64,000 bases of DNA from Camelus bactrianus (Eukaryota; Chordata; Mammalia; Artiodactyla; Camelidae): contig NC_133555.1 in the NCBI RefSeq assembly GCF_048773025.1, forward strand, positions 40,503,206 to 40,567,205. Direction: 5' to 3'. The notes under the pieces are model-generated. The model saw only the letters and a program-made list of their open reading frames with translations, searched no databases and was not told the origin of the DNA. Every line of letters begins with the position of its first letter. Position 1 is the stretch's first letter. The translations under genes and the position numbers were made by a program. This document shows, piece by piece, positions 33,321 to 46,560 of the stretch.

Positions 33321-33750
33321 CAGTGTGAGAGTTTAAAGCCCTCAGAGGGGCCTCCCGCGGGGAAGGAACCCCTGACGGAGTGAGTGGCCCGTCGCTCCTC
33401 ATAGCAAAGCCCACGTCTGGCCCCCCGAGTGCAGCAACGGAAGGAGCCAGAAGGGCGGGAGGCAAACATCACCTCCTCCGCTCCAGTCTGGTGGCCAAGA
33501 TAGCAGTTAGAGGCTTGTCTTCATGGAGGGAGAGAGACAGCTATAGAACAGTATACCAAATGTAGCGTCCTTTTATATAAAACTGTGCTGTTGTCACCGG
33601 TATCATTACCATTAATAGAAATGAATACAGCTGTTTATTTGCGTGCTTGCTGTCTTAGGCACTGTGCCAAAAGCTTATTATTTAATTCTTACATTGAGTA
33701 AGAGCATGGGGGCTGGGAAGGTTGGGATTGGCTCTGATTTACGAGAATTC

Positions 33751-33888
33751 ATTTTTTAAAGTTTTTTTTGGGGGGACGGGTAGGTAATAAGGTTTACTTA
33801 CTTATTTTTGGAGGAGGCACTGGGGATTGAACCCAGGACCTCATGCATGCTATGCATGTGCTCTACCACTGAGCTACACCCTCCCCCT
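33751..33888 (-). repeat. Camelid tRNA-Ala-derived SINE
   Basis: The minus strand reads gggggagggtgtagctcagt with an intact B box (ggttcaatccccagtgcctc). It is flanked by 15-bp target duplications gatttacgagaattc (33736-33750) and gatttatgagaattc (33889-33903), which differ at one base. Confidence 0.92.
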
Positions 33889-33904
33889 GATTTATGAGAA
33901 TTCT

Positions 33905-34655
33905 TGATATGCTGTGTAAATGGGCACTTTGTTGTTATATACATGCTTGTTCATTTTTGGTAGACTGCAAATGTCTCCCGCCTTTATCTTATCACTTGTC
34001 TTGTGACCTTACTTTTGGTATGTTTTGTCTTGCAGAAAATTTTAAATTTTATGTGGTCAAAATGGTTACCATTTCTTTTTCCTTTAAGTTTTATGGGCTT
34101 CATATATTTCCCAGAAAGACTGCTTCCACAAGAGGATTATAATAGTAAATTCTCCCACGGATTCTTCTAATACTTTCGTATTTTTACTTTTAACATTTCG
34201 ATCCCTGAACCATCTGGAATTTATTTTGATGTAAATTGGGATTTAACTTTTATTTTTTTCCAAAAGGGTAACCAGTTGTCCCAGCATTATTTATTGAATA
34301 ACCACCCCAGATGGCCCTGAAATGACACTTACATCATCTACTAAATCTCCCCATGGATCTGGGGGTCTGTTTCCAGGCTTTCTTTTCTTTCCTGTTGTTC
34401 TAAAGGTCCACTCGGGGGGAGGATGTAGCTCAGTGGTAGAGTGTGTGCCTGGCATGCATGAGGTCCTGGGTTCAGTTCCCAGCACCTCCATTAAAAATTT
34501 GAAAATTAAAATAAATAAATAAACCTAATTCCCCTCCCCGAAAGAAGTCATAAAAAAATAAATAATAAAGGTCCATTCATATAGCAGGACCAAGCTCTTT
34601 TCATGATTGTAGTTTTATAATAGATTTCAATATCTGGTAGGGCTTCTAACCCTTG
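33905..34655 (-). repeat. LINE-1 fragment interrupted by a SINE
   Basis: Reverse-complement L1 sequence: ccctgaaccatctggaattt, attttgatgtaaattgggat, gtaaccagttgtcccagcat, tatttattgaataaccaccc, then after the SINE at 34414-34565, gattgtagttttataataga and tatctggtagggcttct. It corresponds to the L1 stretch usually reading ccagcaccatttattgaa ... ttgattactgtagctttgta. It is old and non-coding here. Confidence 0.65.
34414..34565 (+). repeat. Camelid tRNA-Ala-derived SINE
   Basis: The head ggggggaggatgtagctcag, the B box ggttcagttcccagcacctc and an A/T-rich tail (aataaataaataaacctaat) are flanked by 13-bp duplications taaaggtccactc (34401-34413) and taaaggtccattc (34566-34578). It splits the L1 fragment at 33905-34655. 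Confidence 0.92.
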
Positions 34656-36234
34656 ATTTCAGAGGGAAAAGCCTGTTCTCAGGTTTGTACAGCAGACGTA
34701 AAATCGGCCACGTGGATTACGAGGCCACCTGTTCAGAAACAGAAAGGGCAACTGGTGGCCACTCAGCACCTCGTGACACTCAGCCCGGCTCACATTTCTA
34801 ACATTCATTTTACTGGACAGAAGGTCCTCCCAGAGGCACAAAAACTTGGGCTGAAGAGGGCAGTAAACAAAAGATCTGAGGATTTAGTCTTAGCTTTAGA
34901 GAAATCTCTTTCCATCCTTTCCTGGAGATGGACAGTTATGTTGTGGCTGCTGTGTGAACGCCCAAGCTTAACCAATGAAATCTCCAAGAACGCATGTCTC
35001 ATCAGTTGCTGTTCCAAAAGTCTGTGTGTATGCTTAGCCTGGAATAAGTCAATGTCCTTAAATTCAGATGCGACTTTCCCACTCGCTGCAGGAATAAACT
35101 AAGGGGTCCAGGCACAGATTCAGAGACGGCATGTGTGCAGGGGAGGCAGCCACGCCTGTAACACACTCATCACGTCAGGTTTCTCTTTTCCCAGCAGAAG
35201 AACAGAACTCAACCTGTTTCTGTAAAGCAGTCAATAAAAAGAGAAGAAATGCTTTTTTCCCCCATATTTTTGGGACCAAAAGTTCAAAACATCCTTTAAA
35301 ATTCATTCCTTAACGTTTGCACAGCTATTCATACACAAAATGCTGAAAACTTATGCACAAATTAAGACAAAAATGACTCACTTCTGCTAGAAGACACCAA
35401 GGACAATGACCAGGCAGCCTATAACGAATGGATCACAGTAAATAATCAGTAATAGTAAGCCATGAAAAGGGAAGTCAGTATCGCTTAGTTATGAAAATTA
35501 CCAGAAACAGTGGTTTTCTTTCTGCCAAATTCTTCTACCCAGACTTAGTTCAAGTATTTTGAAAGAGAATTAAATGCCAGGACCCAGGTAACGGAGGCCC
35601 CAAATCTTCACTCCGTGTTCTCATGGCCACAGAAGCCCAAAGACAGAGGATGAACCAGGAATCCTTCTTAGGAAGACACAGCATTCCTGGCAGAGAGCTG
35701 TCAGGAGTGAAGGAACAGACCCATCGCCTGTTTCCTTTACCAGCTCCAGAAGGGAGGTGACAGAGAGCTATGAAATCTCAGACAAACAAGTAGAGAAAAC
35801 TCATCCACACGTGTGCGACGGGGAGGGAGAGGGACCAAAGCTCATTTCAAGCTGCCCAATTTAATTAAACTTGGTGGAGGAAATGTCACGTGAATTCTTA
35901 CTTTGTTTTTCTTTTCTTGCTTTGCAAATTCAAGATCCTGCATTATAGAAAAACCCAAGACATGGTTTTGTCTTGTGATTTCTCATCATTCTGACAACCC
36001 GGTTTGCTTGGCTGAATGTTCTCAACACAAGCATGCCTCCCACAGCAGCGAGAGACTGGACGGGGGAGAAGGGAGGAAGGAATGGAAGAGAAATCTTCGG
36101 GTCTCTTCTGTCAGGCAAGTGGGCACACTTCCTCCCTGTGGTGCACAAGAGCAGATGTTTCGGCTCTTTCACGTGGACTGTACGTGTAAACAGAGCCACA
36201 GTGTGATGGACTGGACAAGACTGTCTGCCAGCTG

Positions 36235-36420
36235 AGCCCACAGCAAGTGATTTTGCTTCTAGGGGCCTCGGTGCCCTCATTAGTGCAATGGGCACCATCC
36301 CCATCCCTTACCCTGTTGAAAGAATCAAGGAGATCATGCTTGCAGTGGACCAAACCACGATACTTTGCATATTTACTAGCTCAAATACTAGTAGCATTTC
36401 ACTGCAGAGCATTATTACTA
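36235..36420 (+). repeat. MIR fragment
   Basis: The order taggggcctcggtgccctca, ttagtgcaatgggcaccatc, gttgaaagaatcaaggagat and catgcttgcagtggaccaaa fits the MIR 3' half. Confidence 0.5.
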
Positions 36421-36780
36421 ATACGCTAAGCAAGCACAGACGTTTTTCTCAGACTACACTAACTCCAAAGGCGCAATCACAGAACATTTATTTGCAACCC
36501 CAGGCACTTGCTTAAAATGTACCCCCTGCAACGTTCCTCCTGTTCTGCTCTGAGTCCCCCTCCCTTCTACGTAGGCAGGGCAAATTCAGGCAGTTAGCAG
36601 GAAAGCAAGTTCTACTAAGAAGAGCTGCCTAACCACCCAGAAGAGCTGGTGATTCCAAATGCCAGTTCTAAACTGGGCTAATCTCTCCTCTGTCCAAAAC
36701 CAATGTAGATTTTTCAGATGAGATTTCATTCCACCGCTGAGAAAACATGAGGTCTTGACTTGAAATTCCTGCTCAAATAG

Positions 36781-36802
36781 ACACACACACACACACACAC
36801 AC
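36781..36802 (+). repeat. (AC)11 microsatellite
   Basis: Uninterrupted AC repeat of eleven units. Confidence 0.95.
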
Positions 36803-38194
36803 AGAGGAAGGCAGCAGAACATTTGATAGGAAAGAACTGGGGAAGCTTCTCTCTACAGGATCTAGGAAGGATTTTGAAGGATGTGCTTATCCCTGTATTG
36901 CGAAATGGCAAGCAGAACATTCTGCAAGTCATCACAACAGCACCCATCTGTGTGTCAGTAAATACGCACGCTTCAGAATATTCATGAGGACCCAGGGCCC
37001 TCTGCTTACAGTGCACCACTGTTTATGAAGCACCTACTTAGAAAAAAAGCCTATGGATAAACTGAGGGTGCTAAGGAGGAAAGGAAGAAATTGGTTCTTT
37101 TTTGCCCACTGCCAACTAACTGCATCCTCTGCGGATGGGTCCCTTTCTTCCAGACAAATGCATGTGTGCAAAATTCTGCTTACATTTTCATGGAGTGGAC
37201 TGCATCAGAAATGGGTTCTCTTCAAGATGCAGGATATCAATACAAATCTTGTAACGGGCAGACCTCACCCACTTTCTCATGCAAAAATCAATGGCCACTG
37301 ACAAAAATGGGAACACATTCATATTCTGCAAATCAAACACGAAGTTAATGCACATCTGCTCAGATGGAAATCTCAAAAAAAACCCCTCAAAAAACAAAAA
37401 AACCCAAAAAACAAAAGGCTGCTGTTGTCCCTTGACTTGAAAAGTAAGCTGAAGCTGTGGAGTGGTTCAAATACAAGCCATCCAACCTGCCGAGCTATTA
37501 AGACTTGTCATCTGCAGGGTGGAAGTGCCAGGGAATCCGACTGAGGAGGGAGCACAGAAATGAGCCCAGGTCAGAGCTCGCAGGGCTGCGTGGACAGGTG
37601 AGAGCAGGTGAGGAACATCGAGATTCTCTCACAGCCTTCGGGCTGAGTCCCTTTAGTACCATTTCTGTTCTCGGTGAGTCACCGAGCTCATCCACGCCAA
37701 GGTCTGCACCACCCCCGTTGTCCATGCTGTCGGTAGTGGAGCACAAACCCCGTTTCCCCTGTCCCAGTGTGCACAGGAGTGTCCCCAGGCCTCTGCAGAT
37801 TTCTTCTTCCTACAGAGCAGCTCTGGGCACCCCGCTGGGGGACCCGTCTTTCAGGAATGGGAATCGTGTGCATCTGCTACCAGTCCCCGCCTCCAGAATG
37901 GGAGCCTGGCCAGAGATCTTGTGTGGAGGTGGTCGGGGGTGAGGGGTATTTTATTTATCCACCACGGTGGACTTCAGTGCTTTGAACAGAAAGATCTACC
38001 CCATCTGTATAAAAAGCCAAAAATATCTCTCGAGAGAAGCCTTGAATAAACTACATACACTGCTTTGAGAGGGACCTTTAACAAAATGCTCACCAAAACT
38101 GAAACCACTGAACCAGGATTCAACTCAGCACCCCAGAACCCAGCTTCTGGAAAGTCTGCAGATTTTGGAGTCCTGGAGGGCATCACAACAGAGG

Positions 38195-38415
38195 GCAAAA
38201 GTACCCATTCTGGAGCCAGCCTGTCAGGTGTAAATCCTGACTCCCACTCTTTCTAGCTGTGAGACCTGGGGCCCGTTCCTTGACCTCACTTTCCTTAGTT
38301 TCCACATCTGTAAAATGGGTGCATTATACCTGGCTTTATGGAGTTGTGAGGGTAACTGACTGTTTGGAACAGTAACTCAGAATAAAAACAGAAGAAGCTC
38401 TCAATAATGTTAGCT
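38195..38415 (+). repeat. MIR, nearly full length
   Basis: A very clear copy: cccattctggagccagcctg, tcaggtgtaaatcctgactc, tttctagctgtgagacctgg, ccttagtttccacatctgta, aaatgggtgcattatacctg, tatggagttgtgagggtaac and agctctcaataatgttagct. Confidence 0.8.
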
Positions 38416-39449
38416 ATTCTACAGAAAAGGAATTTTCCTTTGCCACAGGGTTTATTTTGTTGCTGTTGGTAGTAGGATCCGTCTGCAAAGGCAGTGATTC
38501 AAGGCCCAGCCTCTGCAGAAGCTGGACGCTTCCATGGCAACCGATGAGCCTGTTTTCCTGGGTGCCGGCGGGGCCACTGATCCCAAGCCCCGGGGATGCA
38601 GAAAATGAGGAGTCAGGACGATGGCTGGAGTGTCTGCTTCACCCAAACAGTGCACCGGGAGCTCTGCCACGCCGCACAGATGCTGCCTCTCAGAGTGGCC
38701 AGGTTTTTCTCACAGTTGTCACTGTGCCTGGCAAAGAAGGTTTTTATCATTTCAAAGATGTCAATGTCTTTACCCGATGCATCATCCTTGCCTGTGCCCT
38801 CAGCCCTTCTGCTCTGAGATGCAGGCTCTGGGAGAAGCTGCTGGGCTGAACCCCATTTCCCAGGGTGCTCTCTCAGCAGTTCCCCTGAGGCTTGTCCAGC
38901 ACCCATCTATTCAGTCCTTGGCATGAAATCACGCAGAAATGCTGGCCTGGGATGGTCACCACCGTGGCCAGACCCACTAAAAACAATCTTTTATTTCTTT
39001 GGTCCCTTAGGGTTTTGTTGGAGGTTGAGCCAAACTTAGGGACTCAAAATCATTAACAGAGATCTCCCCATTGCTCTATCATGCCACCTTTGTCATGTGC
39101 TAAACATGACTTCGTCCTCACCGCAGCTCCCTTATTACCTGGCGAGGATTCAGGCCTGGGAGATGCACTTTAAGTCAGAAGAGACACATGGAAAATTCCT
39201 AGCCTAGAGGTCAGAGAGCTGGGTTTAGCCCAAGTGCAAGGTCCAATAAAGGGATTCAATCATAATATTATGGAATGCTTCCTCCCCCGCTTCCCTTCCA
39301 GCACATCAACAGGAGGCCAGTGCACTGTGGCCCAAGGAATAAAAGACAGACTGTATCTTAGGGAAGCCAAAGACAATGAGGGAGACAAAAACAAGGACAA
39401 TCAAGGAGCCGAAGCCTCTCGCACTTGCAGCTGCAGCAAACAATGAACA

Positions 39450-39570
39450 CAGCCCTAGTCCTAGATGCACTGACACAAAGTCCCTGCCACCTCTGCCACA
39501 CAGTGGCTGTGTGACCAGACGCAGATCACTTCCCTTCTCTGACCACAGTTCTTTTATCTAAGGCATGCCA
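39450..39570 (+). repeat. MIR fragment
   Basis: The order cctctgccacacagtggctg, tgtgaccagacgcagatcac, ttcccttctctgaccacag and ttcttttatctaaggc follows the MIR core. Confidence 0.55.
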
Positions 39571-39714
39571 CAAGAATGTGAGTCCAGTCTTCGAAGTTGG
39601 AATCCTTTTAGGATTTGACAGGCATCTGGGGGTGTATCCAGAGGTGAAAAGACCTGAGAACCCATGGAGGCCAAGCTTCAAAGGCTCAGGGGTCGCAGGT
39701 GTTGTCCAAAGGGC

Positions 39715-39833
<119 letters not shown>

Positions 39834-39971
39834 TCACTGTGATCAAGGGGAGATGGACAGAGAGCCCAGGAAGGGTGCAGAGCGTCCTGAGGGGAGGACA
39901 TCTTTGGGGTGCTGACCATGAACAGGCAGCAAAGACCCCAGGCAGGGTTTCTGAGTAAAGAATTAGTGGCC

Positions 39972-40416
39972 ATTTCCATTTGCAGCAACATGGATGGACC
40001 TAGAGATGATCATACTAAGTGAAGTAAGTCAGACAGAGAAAGACAAATATCATGTATCACTCATATGTGGAATCTAAAAAATAATACAAATGGATTTATT
40101 TACAAAACAGAAACAGACTCACAGACACAGAAAACAAACTTATGGCTACCAAAGTGAAAAGCAGGGGATGGGGGATAAATTAGGAATTTGGGATTAGCAG
40201 ATACATATTACTAGAGATAAACAACACAAAAGAGATACACCACGAGGACCTGCTGTACAGCACAGGGAACTATATTCAGTATCTTGTAATAACCTTTAAT
40301 GGAAAAGAATCTGAAAAATACATATATCTATAACTGAATCACTTTGCTGTACATCTGAAACTAATACAATATTGTAAATCAATTACAGTTCAATAAAAAT
40401 AAATAAATAAAAATGG
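39972..40416 (+). repeat. LINE-1 3' end
   Basis: Standard L1 3' UTR: gcagcaacatggatggacct, gaagtaagtcagacagagaa, cactcatatgtggaatctaa, aaaacaaacttatggctacc, cagcacagggaactatattc, gaatcactttgctgtacatc and ttacagttcaataaaaataa. It is better preserved than the copy at 15899, with 5' truncation just downstream of the stop-codon region. Confidence 0.92.
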
Positions 40417-43199
40417 CAAAAGAGTTACTGGCAGTTTCAAACCCTCAAGCCCCAAGAACGTGCCCCTTTGCGGTCCCACAGTGGCAGCGGCCACGTCCTC
40501 AGAACCAGCACAGACTAGCAGGTCGGGGAAAGGGAACGGATACACGGAGGGCACAAAAGACGCTGCAAGAACAGGGTCCACTTCCAGGCTTAACAGAGCC
40601 TCAGAAGAGCCATTTATAGCTTCTGAAATGCATTTTAACGGGTCTCTTTGCAGTGTCATCTCCTCCCAGGCAAGTTCAATCCTTGGCACCGTTACCAGGC
40701 AGTGAGTGGAAGGGGCAGACTTCTCTGGGCAACGTTAGCATGAAACCTTCCTTCCGGGAGGCTCCGGGAAGAAGAGCAACAATCCAGGCAGGGCGTTTAC
40801 CTTGTCTGAATCCCCCCCACCCCTCCCCGGCCCCTGATGCCGCTCAGACAAGAGTCCTGCGGTCTGATTTGCAGAGCAAGCAGGCTGTTAGATGTGAGAG
40901 TTAGAAATGACAGCAAAACGCCCCGTGCCATGGCGCTGATACTCACTGAACCATCCTTGTCTATTATTTCAGATAAAATACAAGTTCACCAAGGATCTAC
41001 TTAGCGACTGTCGGCTAAAATATGTGCCTAGTGATTTAAATCGAATGTGGGGAGGTCTGGGTTGTCCTTGGTTTGTCACATGGCCATTAAAACCGTGTTT
41101 GCAGAGAAAGATCATATTCTTTAATTTTTAAAAAGTGGCTGGCGTCACTTTTTTTTTTTAAACCAGGATGGAGTATCTGGATCAGGAAGTCTAAACTCGG
41201 TGGTCTCACCCCAACAGCCATACCCCACTCTACCTGGTCTCCCCGTGAGGGCTGCCCCCTTCAGTGGCCCAACTGGGGAGACTCCCCAGGAGACCAGGCC
41301 AGAAAGCCTCACCGAGACCTGAACGAAGGGTCCAGAACCGCACAGGAGAGGGGAACACCGTGGGGACCACAGCTTGGATCAGCTCCCCAGCAGGCAGAGG
41401 CCTGCTTCCTGCTAGGGACCGCCAGTCTCCAGGGGCAGGTGCCACATACACGAGCTGACCTGCAGTTCACACCTGAGACACCACGACTGAAAGAAAAAAG
41501 AAGAATCCTCTTCAGTGCTTCCAGAAGGCTCACCCAAGTGTCTGAGCATTGATGTGGCACCTGCTTCAGCCTCCACAGCCCACCACACTAGAATACAACT
41601 CAGCCCAGCACGTCCTCAACAGACGTCCAGACAGGAGGCCTCCAGCAGTGGAGGTGGGCCGCCGCCACTCCAGGGTACGTGGGTCACGTCAGCCATCACC
41701 TCGTGGCCTCGCATTTCTGAAAGACATTTCTGAAACAGCCCTGGGCAGAGAAATGCATCAGCCAGCAGGTTTGATAGATGGTGAGTTAAAAATGAATGAA
41801 GCTGGTCAGCTGAGCTAGATTTTCATTTCCTAAAATTGAAACCCTATCCTACAATGCTTACAGTTGACTTGCTCTTGGAGACTAGAAACCATCCTTCAGC
41901 AGAAATGGTGACAGGACCAAGTCCAGCTGGTCTGCAAGGAGAACAGGCTCTCTGCACGACTTCAGCCTCACGCTCCACACCAGGTGGGAGCCTGTCATAT
42001 TCAAAACAGATTCCTCTTTTTCCCCAACTGTCCTGGGAAGTCACACTGCCCTCTAAGTACAAGTGCCTGGTGCCTCCTAAACACAACCCACAAATGCTGC
42101 CTTTCACAACATTGGCAAGTTTCAGCCAGCACATCGGGCCAGCTCCTCACTGGCCAGCCCCCAGACGCTCTGAGGAATGTGTCACAGGGTCCCTAATCAC
42201 TGTCTACCTCTCAGGAGGGGCCCAGAAATGTCAGGGATCTTGTACAAGGTCTCAAAGTTTACCACGCAAGAAAACAGCCTGATCAGACATAAAGCTGAGT
42301 ATATTGATTTTCCTTGATGAGATTTTGAACGCAACAAGATTTCCTGGCATGCTTTTCAGCGTCTGGTAACACCATACTAGGTACTTATTAGGAGACCCTT
42401 GAGAGACATTGTCCCAAGGTCAAAAATAAAAGGATGGAGAGGAGCACTCTTACGTTATTGTCAGAGGTGCAGGTGGTATATCAGAAGTGACTTTCCTTGA
42501 CCTTGTCCCACTGAAGCAGACTCACAGGCTCTCACACATCCACACACACCTTGGCTTGAAGACCCCGCCTATAATTTTAAACAAGAAAACAGAAACCGAC
42601 AGAAAGTGGTCTTTAGGGAAGCAAGTGCAATTCTGCATAAACACTGCCAAGGCCTTTGCAATACAGCAAGCTCAGAAACATCCAACAGAGAGGCGTTTCC
42701 CTCGGAACTAATGTATAAAAGCTTCGTGATGATGGTTACATTTCCAAGAACTGCGTAAAAATTCCAAGTCTCATGACCCCTTTTAGTTTGGTTTGCTTGT
42801 TTTGGCTCTTGTTAGGACTGATTTTTTTTTAAGCTACAGACAAGTCTAATAACCACTTTTAGCAGTTTGGCATACTCCAACCATGTCTAGGACCAAAATT
42901 TCCCTATTTTGTGAATACATCCCAGTCTCAGGCCCAGGAGAACATCTCGGAGATTTAAGAACCTGCATGGAAAGCTGCTAAGCTCAAAGATGATGTTTGA
43001 GGGCTCCCAACGCAAAAGGACGATGTTATAACGACTTGGCAAGCATCAACTTCTTCAGCTACAAAATTGGAATGGGTCCACATACCTCACCGATGGCTGA
43101 GAGGTTAAAGCCACATAATGCAAACAAAAATGCTTCTTAAATATGATAAGGTCCGGTTGCATTCTTATTAATGACCTAGACTCCAGTTTTGTGTTTAGG

Positions 43200-43800
43200 C
43201 ATTAAGATGCTGACGGCCCCTGTTGCTCCCCCTGGAGGTCTACCTGGGAATGACACCAGCATCCATTCAGCTGACATCATAGCATCACTCCTAACTAACT
43301 CCTAAGTCTATCTGCGTCTTTCCATCCCCATGGCCACCACTGAGTCCAGGCCCCCGCCCCTGCCACAGATGACTGCAGAGGTCTCCATCCTGTCTCCCTG
43401 ACTCCGGTTGCACCTTCTTCACACAGCATCCAGAGGCATCCTCCTAAAACATGATTCTGAGTACATCACACCTCTGCAGATGATGGCTGTCCTTTGTTCT
43501 CAAGATAAATGCAATAGGTCCGAGCGGGCGATGTGGAGCAGGGACCCGCGCTCCTGCCCAGCCCTAGCCCGGTCTACCCACTGGTGCAAAACAGGCTCTG
43601 GCTGCAGGACACTCTCAGGTCCCCTGGCTCACCCTCCAGGGCCTCGGCACTGCCTCCGGGTGCTGGATACAAACTCCACATGTCTACAGTTGGGACTTTC
43701 CGATCTTCCAGATCAGACTCTGAGCTCCCACAGGGTGGGGGCCTCTTCCTCTTGTTCCTGGAGACACCCTTCTCCACTCCAGTCAGTGTTCTGCTGGAGT
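43200..43800 (+). repeat. LINE L2, RT-to-3' region
   Basis: Forward L2: cctgtctccctgactccggt, cacacagcatccagaggcat, cctcctaaaacatgattctg and agtacatcacacctctgcag. A pyrimidine-rich part follows, with aggtcccctggctcaccctc, cagggcctcggcactgcctc and actctgagctcccacagggt, then gggggcctcttcctcttg. No usable reading frame remains. Confidence 0.6.
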
Positions 43801-44164
43801 GGAGACTTGTTCCGGCTGCAGGCAGCTGACTGTGAGCACCTCTCCCCAACTCAGCATTCAGAGATAACACGTGTTGGTAGCTCGAAAACAAATATGGTGG
43901 GAACATTTACATAATGGAAATTGGCAAATGCTACAAATCAAGCTTTTCTTTATCCCCGGAGAGCTGGTCGTCAAAAATTTACCAGGAAACCACTGACCCC
44001 ACACCAGCCTTCTCACCTTGGCTTTTTAGCTTGCCACATTCATGCTGGACAAAGGTTCTCTGCACCAGAAGTAAAATCTGGTGTGTCGTGACGCCCTCCT
44101 TTCTTGAAGCAGACGTTTCAGTTTGTACTGTTGGATCTATGGTCTGCTTGCCTGGCTCACTCCC

Positions 44165-44370
44165 CAGTGATAGCGACAATAACAAAGCATCTATTGGTAC
44201 TTACCACGGGCCAGCTGCTTGGCTGAGCACTGGCAGACGCCTCTCATTGGATCTTGTCCACAGTGCTGTGAGGCTGGAACTGTTATTACACTCATCTGAC
44301 CCAGGAGGAAAGCCAGGCTTTGGATCCTGCCCACGGGGCCAGCATCAGAACCCAAGCCAACTCGGCCACA
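44165..44370 (-). repeat. MIR fragment
   Basis: Reverse-complement MIR: gcatctattggtacttacca, cgggccagctgcttggctga, gtccacagtgctgtgaggct, cactcatctgacccaggagg and catcagaacccaagcc. Confidence 0.6.
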
Positions 44371-45934
44371 TCACCTCACTCGGTCACTTCCCTGCTACCC
44401 TCCTGTGGCCCCTCGCCCCACGGTCATGTCTCTGTGCAGGTCCAGCATGAGTCTCTGTGGTTGTTTTCATCCATGTAGCAGTGGCACAAGGGAACTTTGT
44501 TGATCACACCTTGGGACATCTTATGAATTCTGTAATGGCCCCCAGTTTTCATCCTGGGCTCGGGGCACGGGGCTGGCTTCCCCTGTCCCCATCCTAGAGC
44601 TCTGAATGCCAAATGACTTCAGTGCCCACCCTGATTGTCTCTTGCTGCTACACTCTTCCTTCCGGATTGAGGCTCCCAGGGGCCACAGCTGTCCACATCA
44701 CTTCTCTGAACCTGGCCTTGGGAACGTTCACTGGAGGTCCACGGCAGTAGGTACTGGGCTGCCTCGTTTATTACTCCCGGCACCTCCCCCAACCAGCATC
44801 AGCTCCATTTGATGGATAGTAGTAGGCGGGGGAACAGCGCTAGAAAGGGGCCAAGCCAGGGTTTCCATATGATGGCAGGGCTGGCGTTCTTTCCACAACA
44901 CCAGAGGTCCTGAGTGTAAGGCAGGGGACAGGCTTCTGCATGGCCAGAGGAGCCACTTCCCACTGCCATGTCCTGGCCCCTGGCCCACAGAGCAGTGGGC
45001 CCCGCCCTGGAGACCCTCTCGGTGGGCCCTGCAGCTCCTTCTCCTGTCCCAGACCCCCGGGAGCAGGACCTTGCTGCAGGCTGAGTTATGGCCTCCTTCT
45101 GTGCTGGGGGGGGCCTGCTCGAACTGAGATCCCTACTGCCGCAAAGTTCTCATCCCCCGAAAGACAGCCTCCACGCTGCGAAATGCAAGCTCTTTAACTT
45201 TGTCTTAAGGTGACGCCTAAGTTAAGAGTAGTTCGGGTCACTAGGAAACCATCTCCATTCCTTCTGGGTTACTCTGGAACACCCTAGTTTGACTGGACCT
45301 TTTTTTATTTAAAAAATTTTTTTCTGGCCTCCATAGTTTGAGCTGAGAAATCAGCTGTCGTCTGAGTTGATCTTCCCTTATAAGAAACAGACTGTTGACA
45401 TCTGGCTACTTTCAAGATTTTTCATTTTGTTCTTTAGCTTTTAGAAGTTTAATTATTATGAATCTTGGCCTGGATCTAAATGTATTTGGTTTTCCAAGTT
45501 GTGGGTTTATTTTTCAAGGGGGTTACAAGGACATATTCTAGCATTATTCTCAGAGAACGACCTTTTCTCCTCAAAATCAGCCAGTGACTTTATTTGGTTT
45601 CTACTTCCCTCGAGCACGACCCACAAGTCTTACCCAGCAGCTCCTAATTTTCTCCACTCATGCTTAGAAAATCCTCTATGCAATAAGAAGCACAGCTGGA
45701 GGACTTTCCTGAGTGTGATTAGAAGTGATGTCCTTGTCACAGGAGGTGCATCCTCTGGCCCACCCGCAGGGACTCAGCATGGCTTCCCAGCTGTGTCGTC
45801 AGAGCCAGAGCCATCAGAGCCAGGGGCTGGGGGACTGCACACCATTACAGTAAAAGAAATTAAAGTTCTTATCACCGGAGCCTCCTAACCTTGGGACAGA
45901 CACCACGGGGGCACACTTCATCCTTTCTCTAATT

Positions 45935-46060
45935 CTTTAGCAACCTTCTAAGCCCACTGTCATTCATGCCCATCTTTCAGGTGAGGAAAATGATGCTCAA
46001 AGATGCTCAGCAACTGGACAGTAGCCACACAGCTGTTAAGTGGCAGAGCCAATGTAAATG
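45935..46060 (-). repeat. MIR fragment
   Basis: Reverse-complement MIR core: cccatctttcaggtgaggaa, aatgatgctcaaagatgctc and ccacacagctgttaagtggc, then agagccaatg. Confidence 0.65.
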
Positions 46061-46079
46061 TGCCAAGAAATTAAAAAAA

Positions 46080-46560
46080 GTTATTTTACGGCAGAAATGC
46101 TCACCTGTAGTAAAGTGCACTGAAGTGTCACACTCAGTGAATGTTTACATAGGTGTACACACATAAGGCCACCACTTAGTCAAGGTATAGAATATTCTGA
46201 TCATTCCAGTAGGATCCCTGGATCCCTTTCCATTCAGGAACCCCTTCTACCCACAAGAGCAATCACTATTCTGATTTCTCTCATTGTAAATCAGCATGAA
46301 CATTTTGGAACTCCACATAAATGGACTCACACAGTATGTGCTATCTGTATCTGTTTTCTTTGGCTCAACATCACACCTGTTCACTCATGGTGTTGCATAT
46401 ATCTACGGTTTCTCCTTTTTCACTGCTGTATAGTATTTCATCATATGACTACACCACAATTTACATACTCATTCTCTGCTGATGGACTTTTGGGTGGTTT
46501 CCAGTTTTGAGGCATTCCAAATAAAGCTGCCATGGGTATCTATGTGCATGCGTTTCTGGA
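46080..46560 (-). repeat. Old LINE-1 (L1M) 3' region
   Basis: Reverse-complement L1M 3' UTR: cataaatggactcacacagt, ctttggctcaacatcacacc, tttttcactgctgtatagta, tttcatcatatgactacacc, gctgatggacttttgggtgg, tttccagttttgaggcattc and caaataaagctgccatgggt. Confidence 0.75.
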
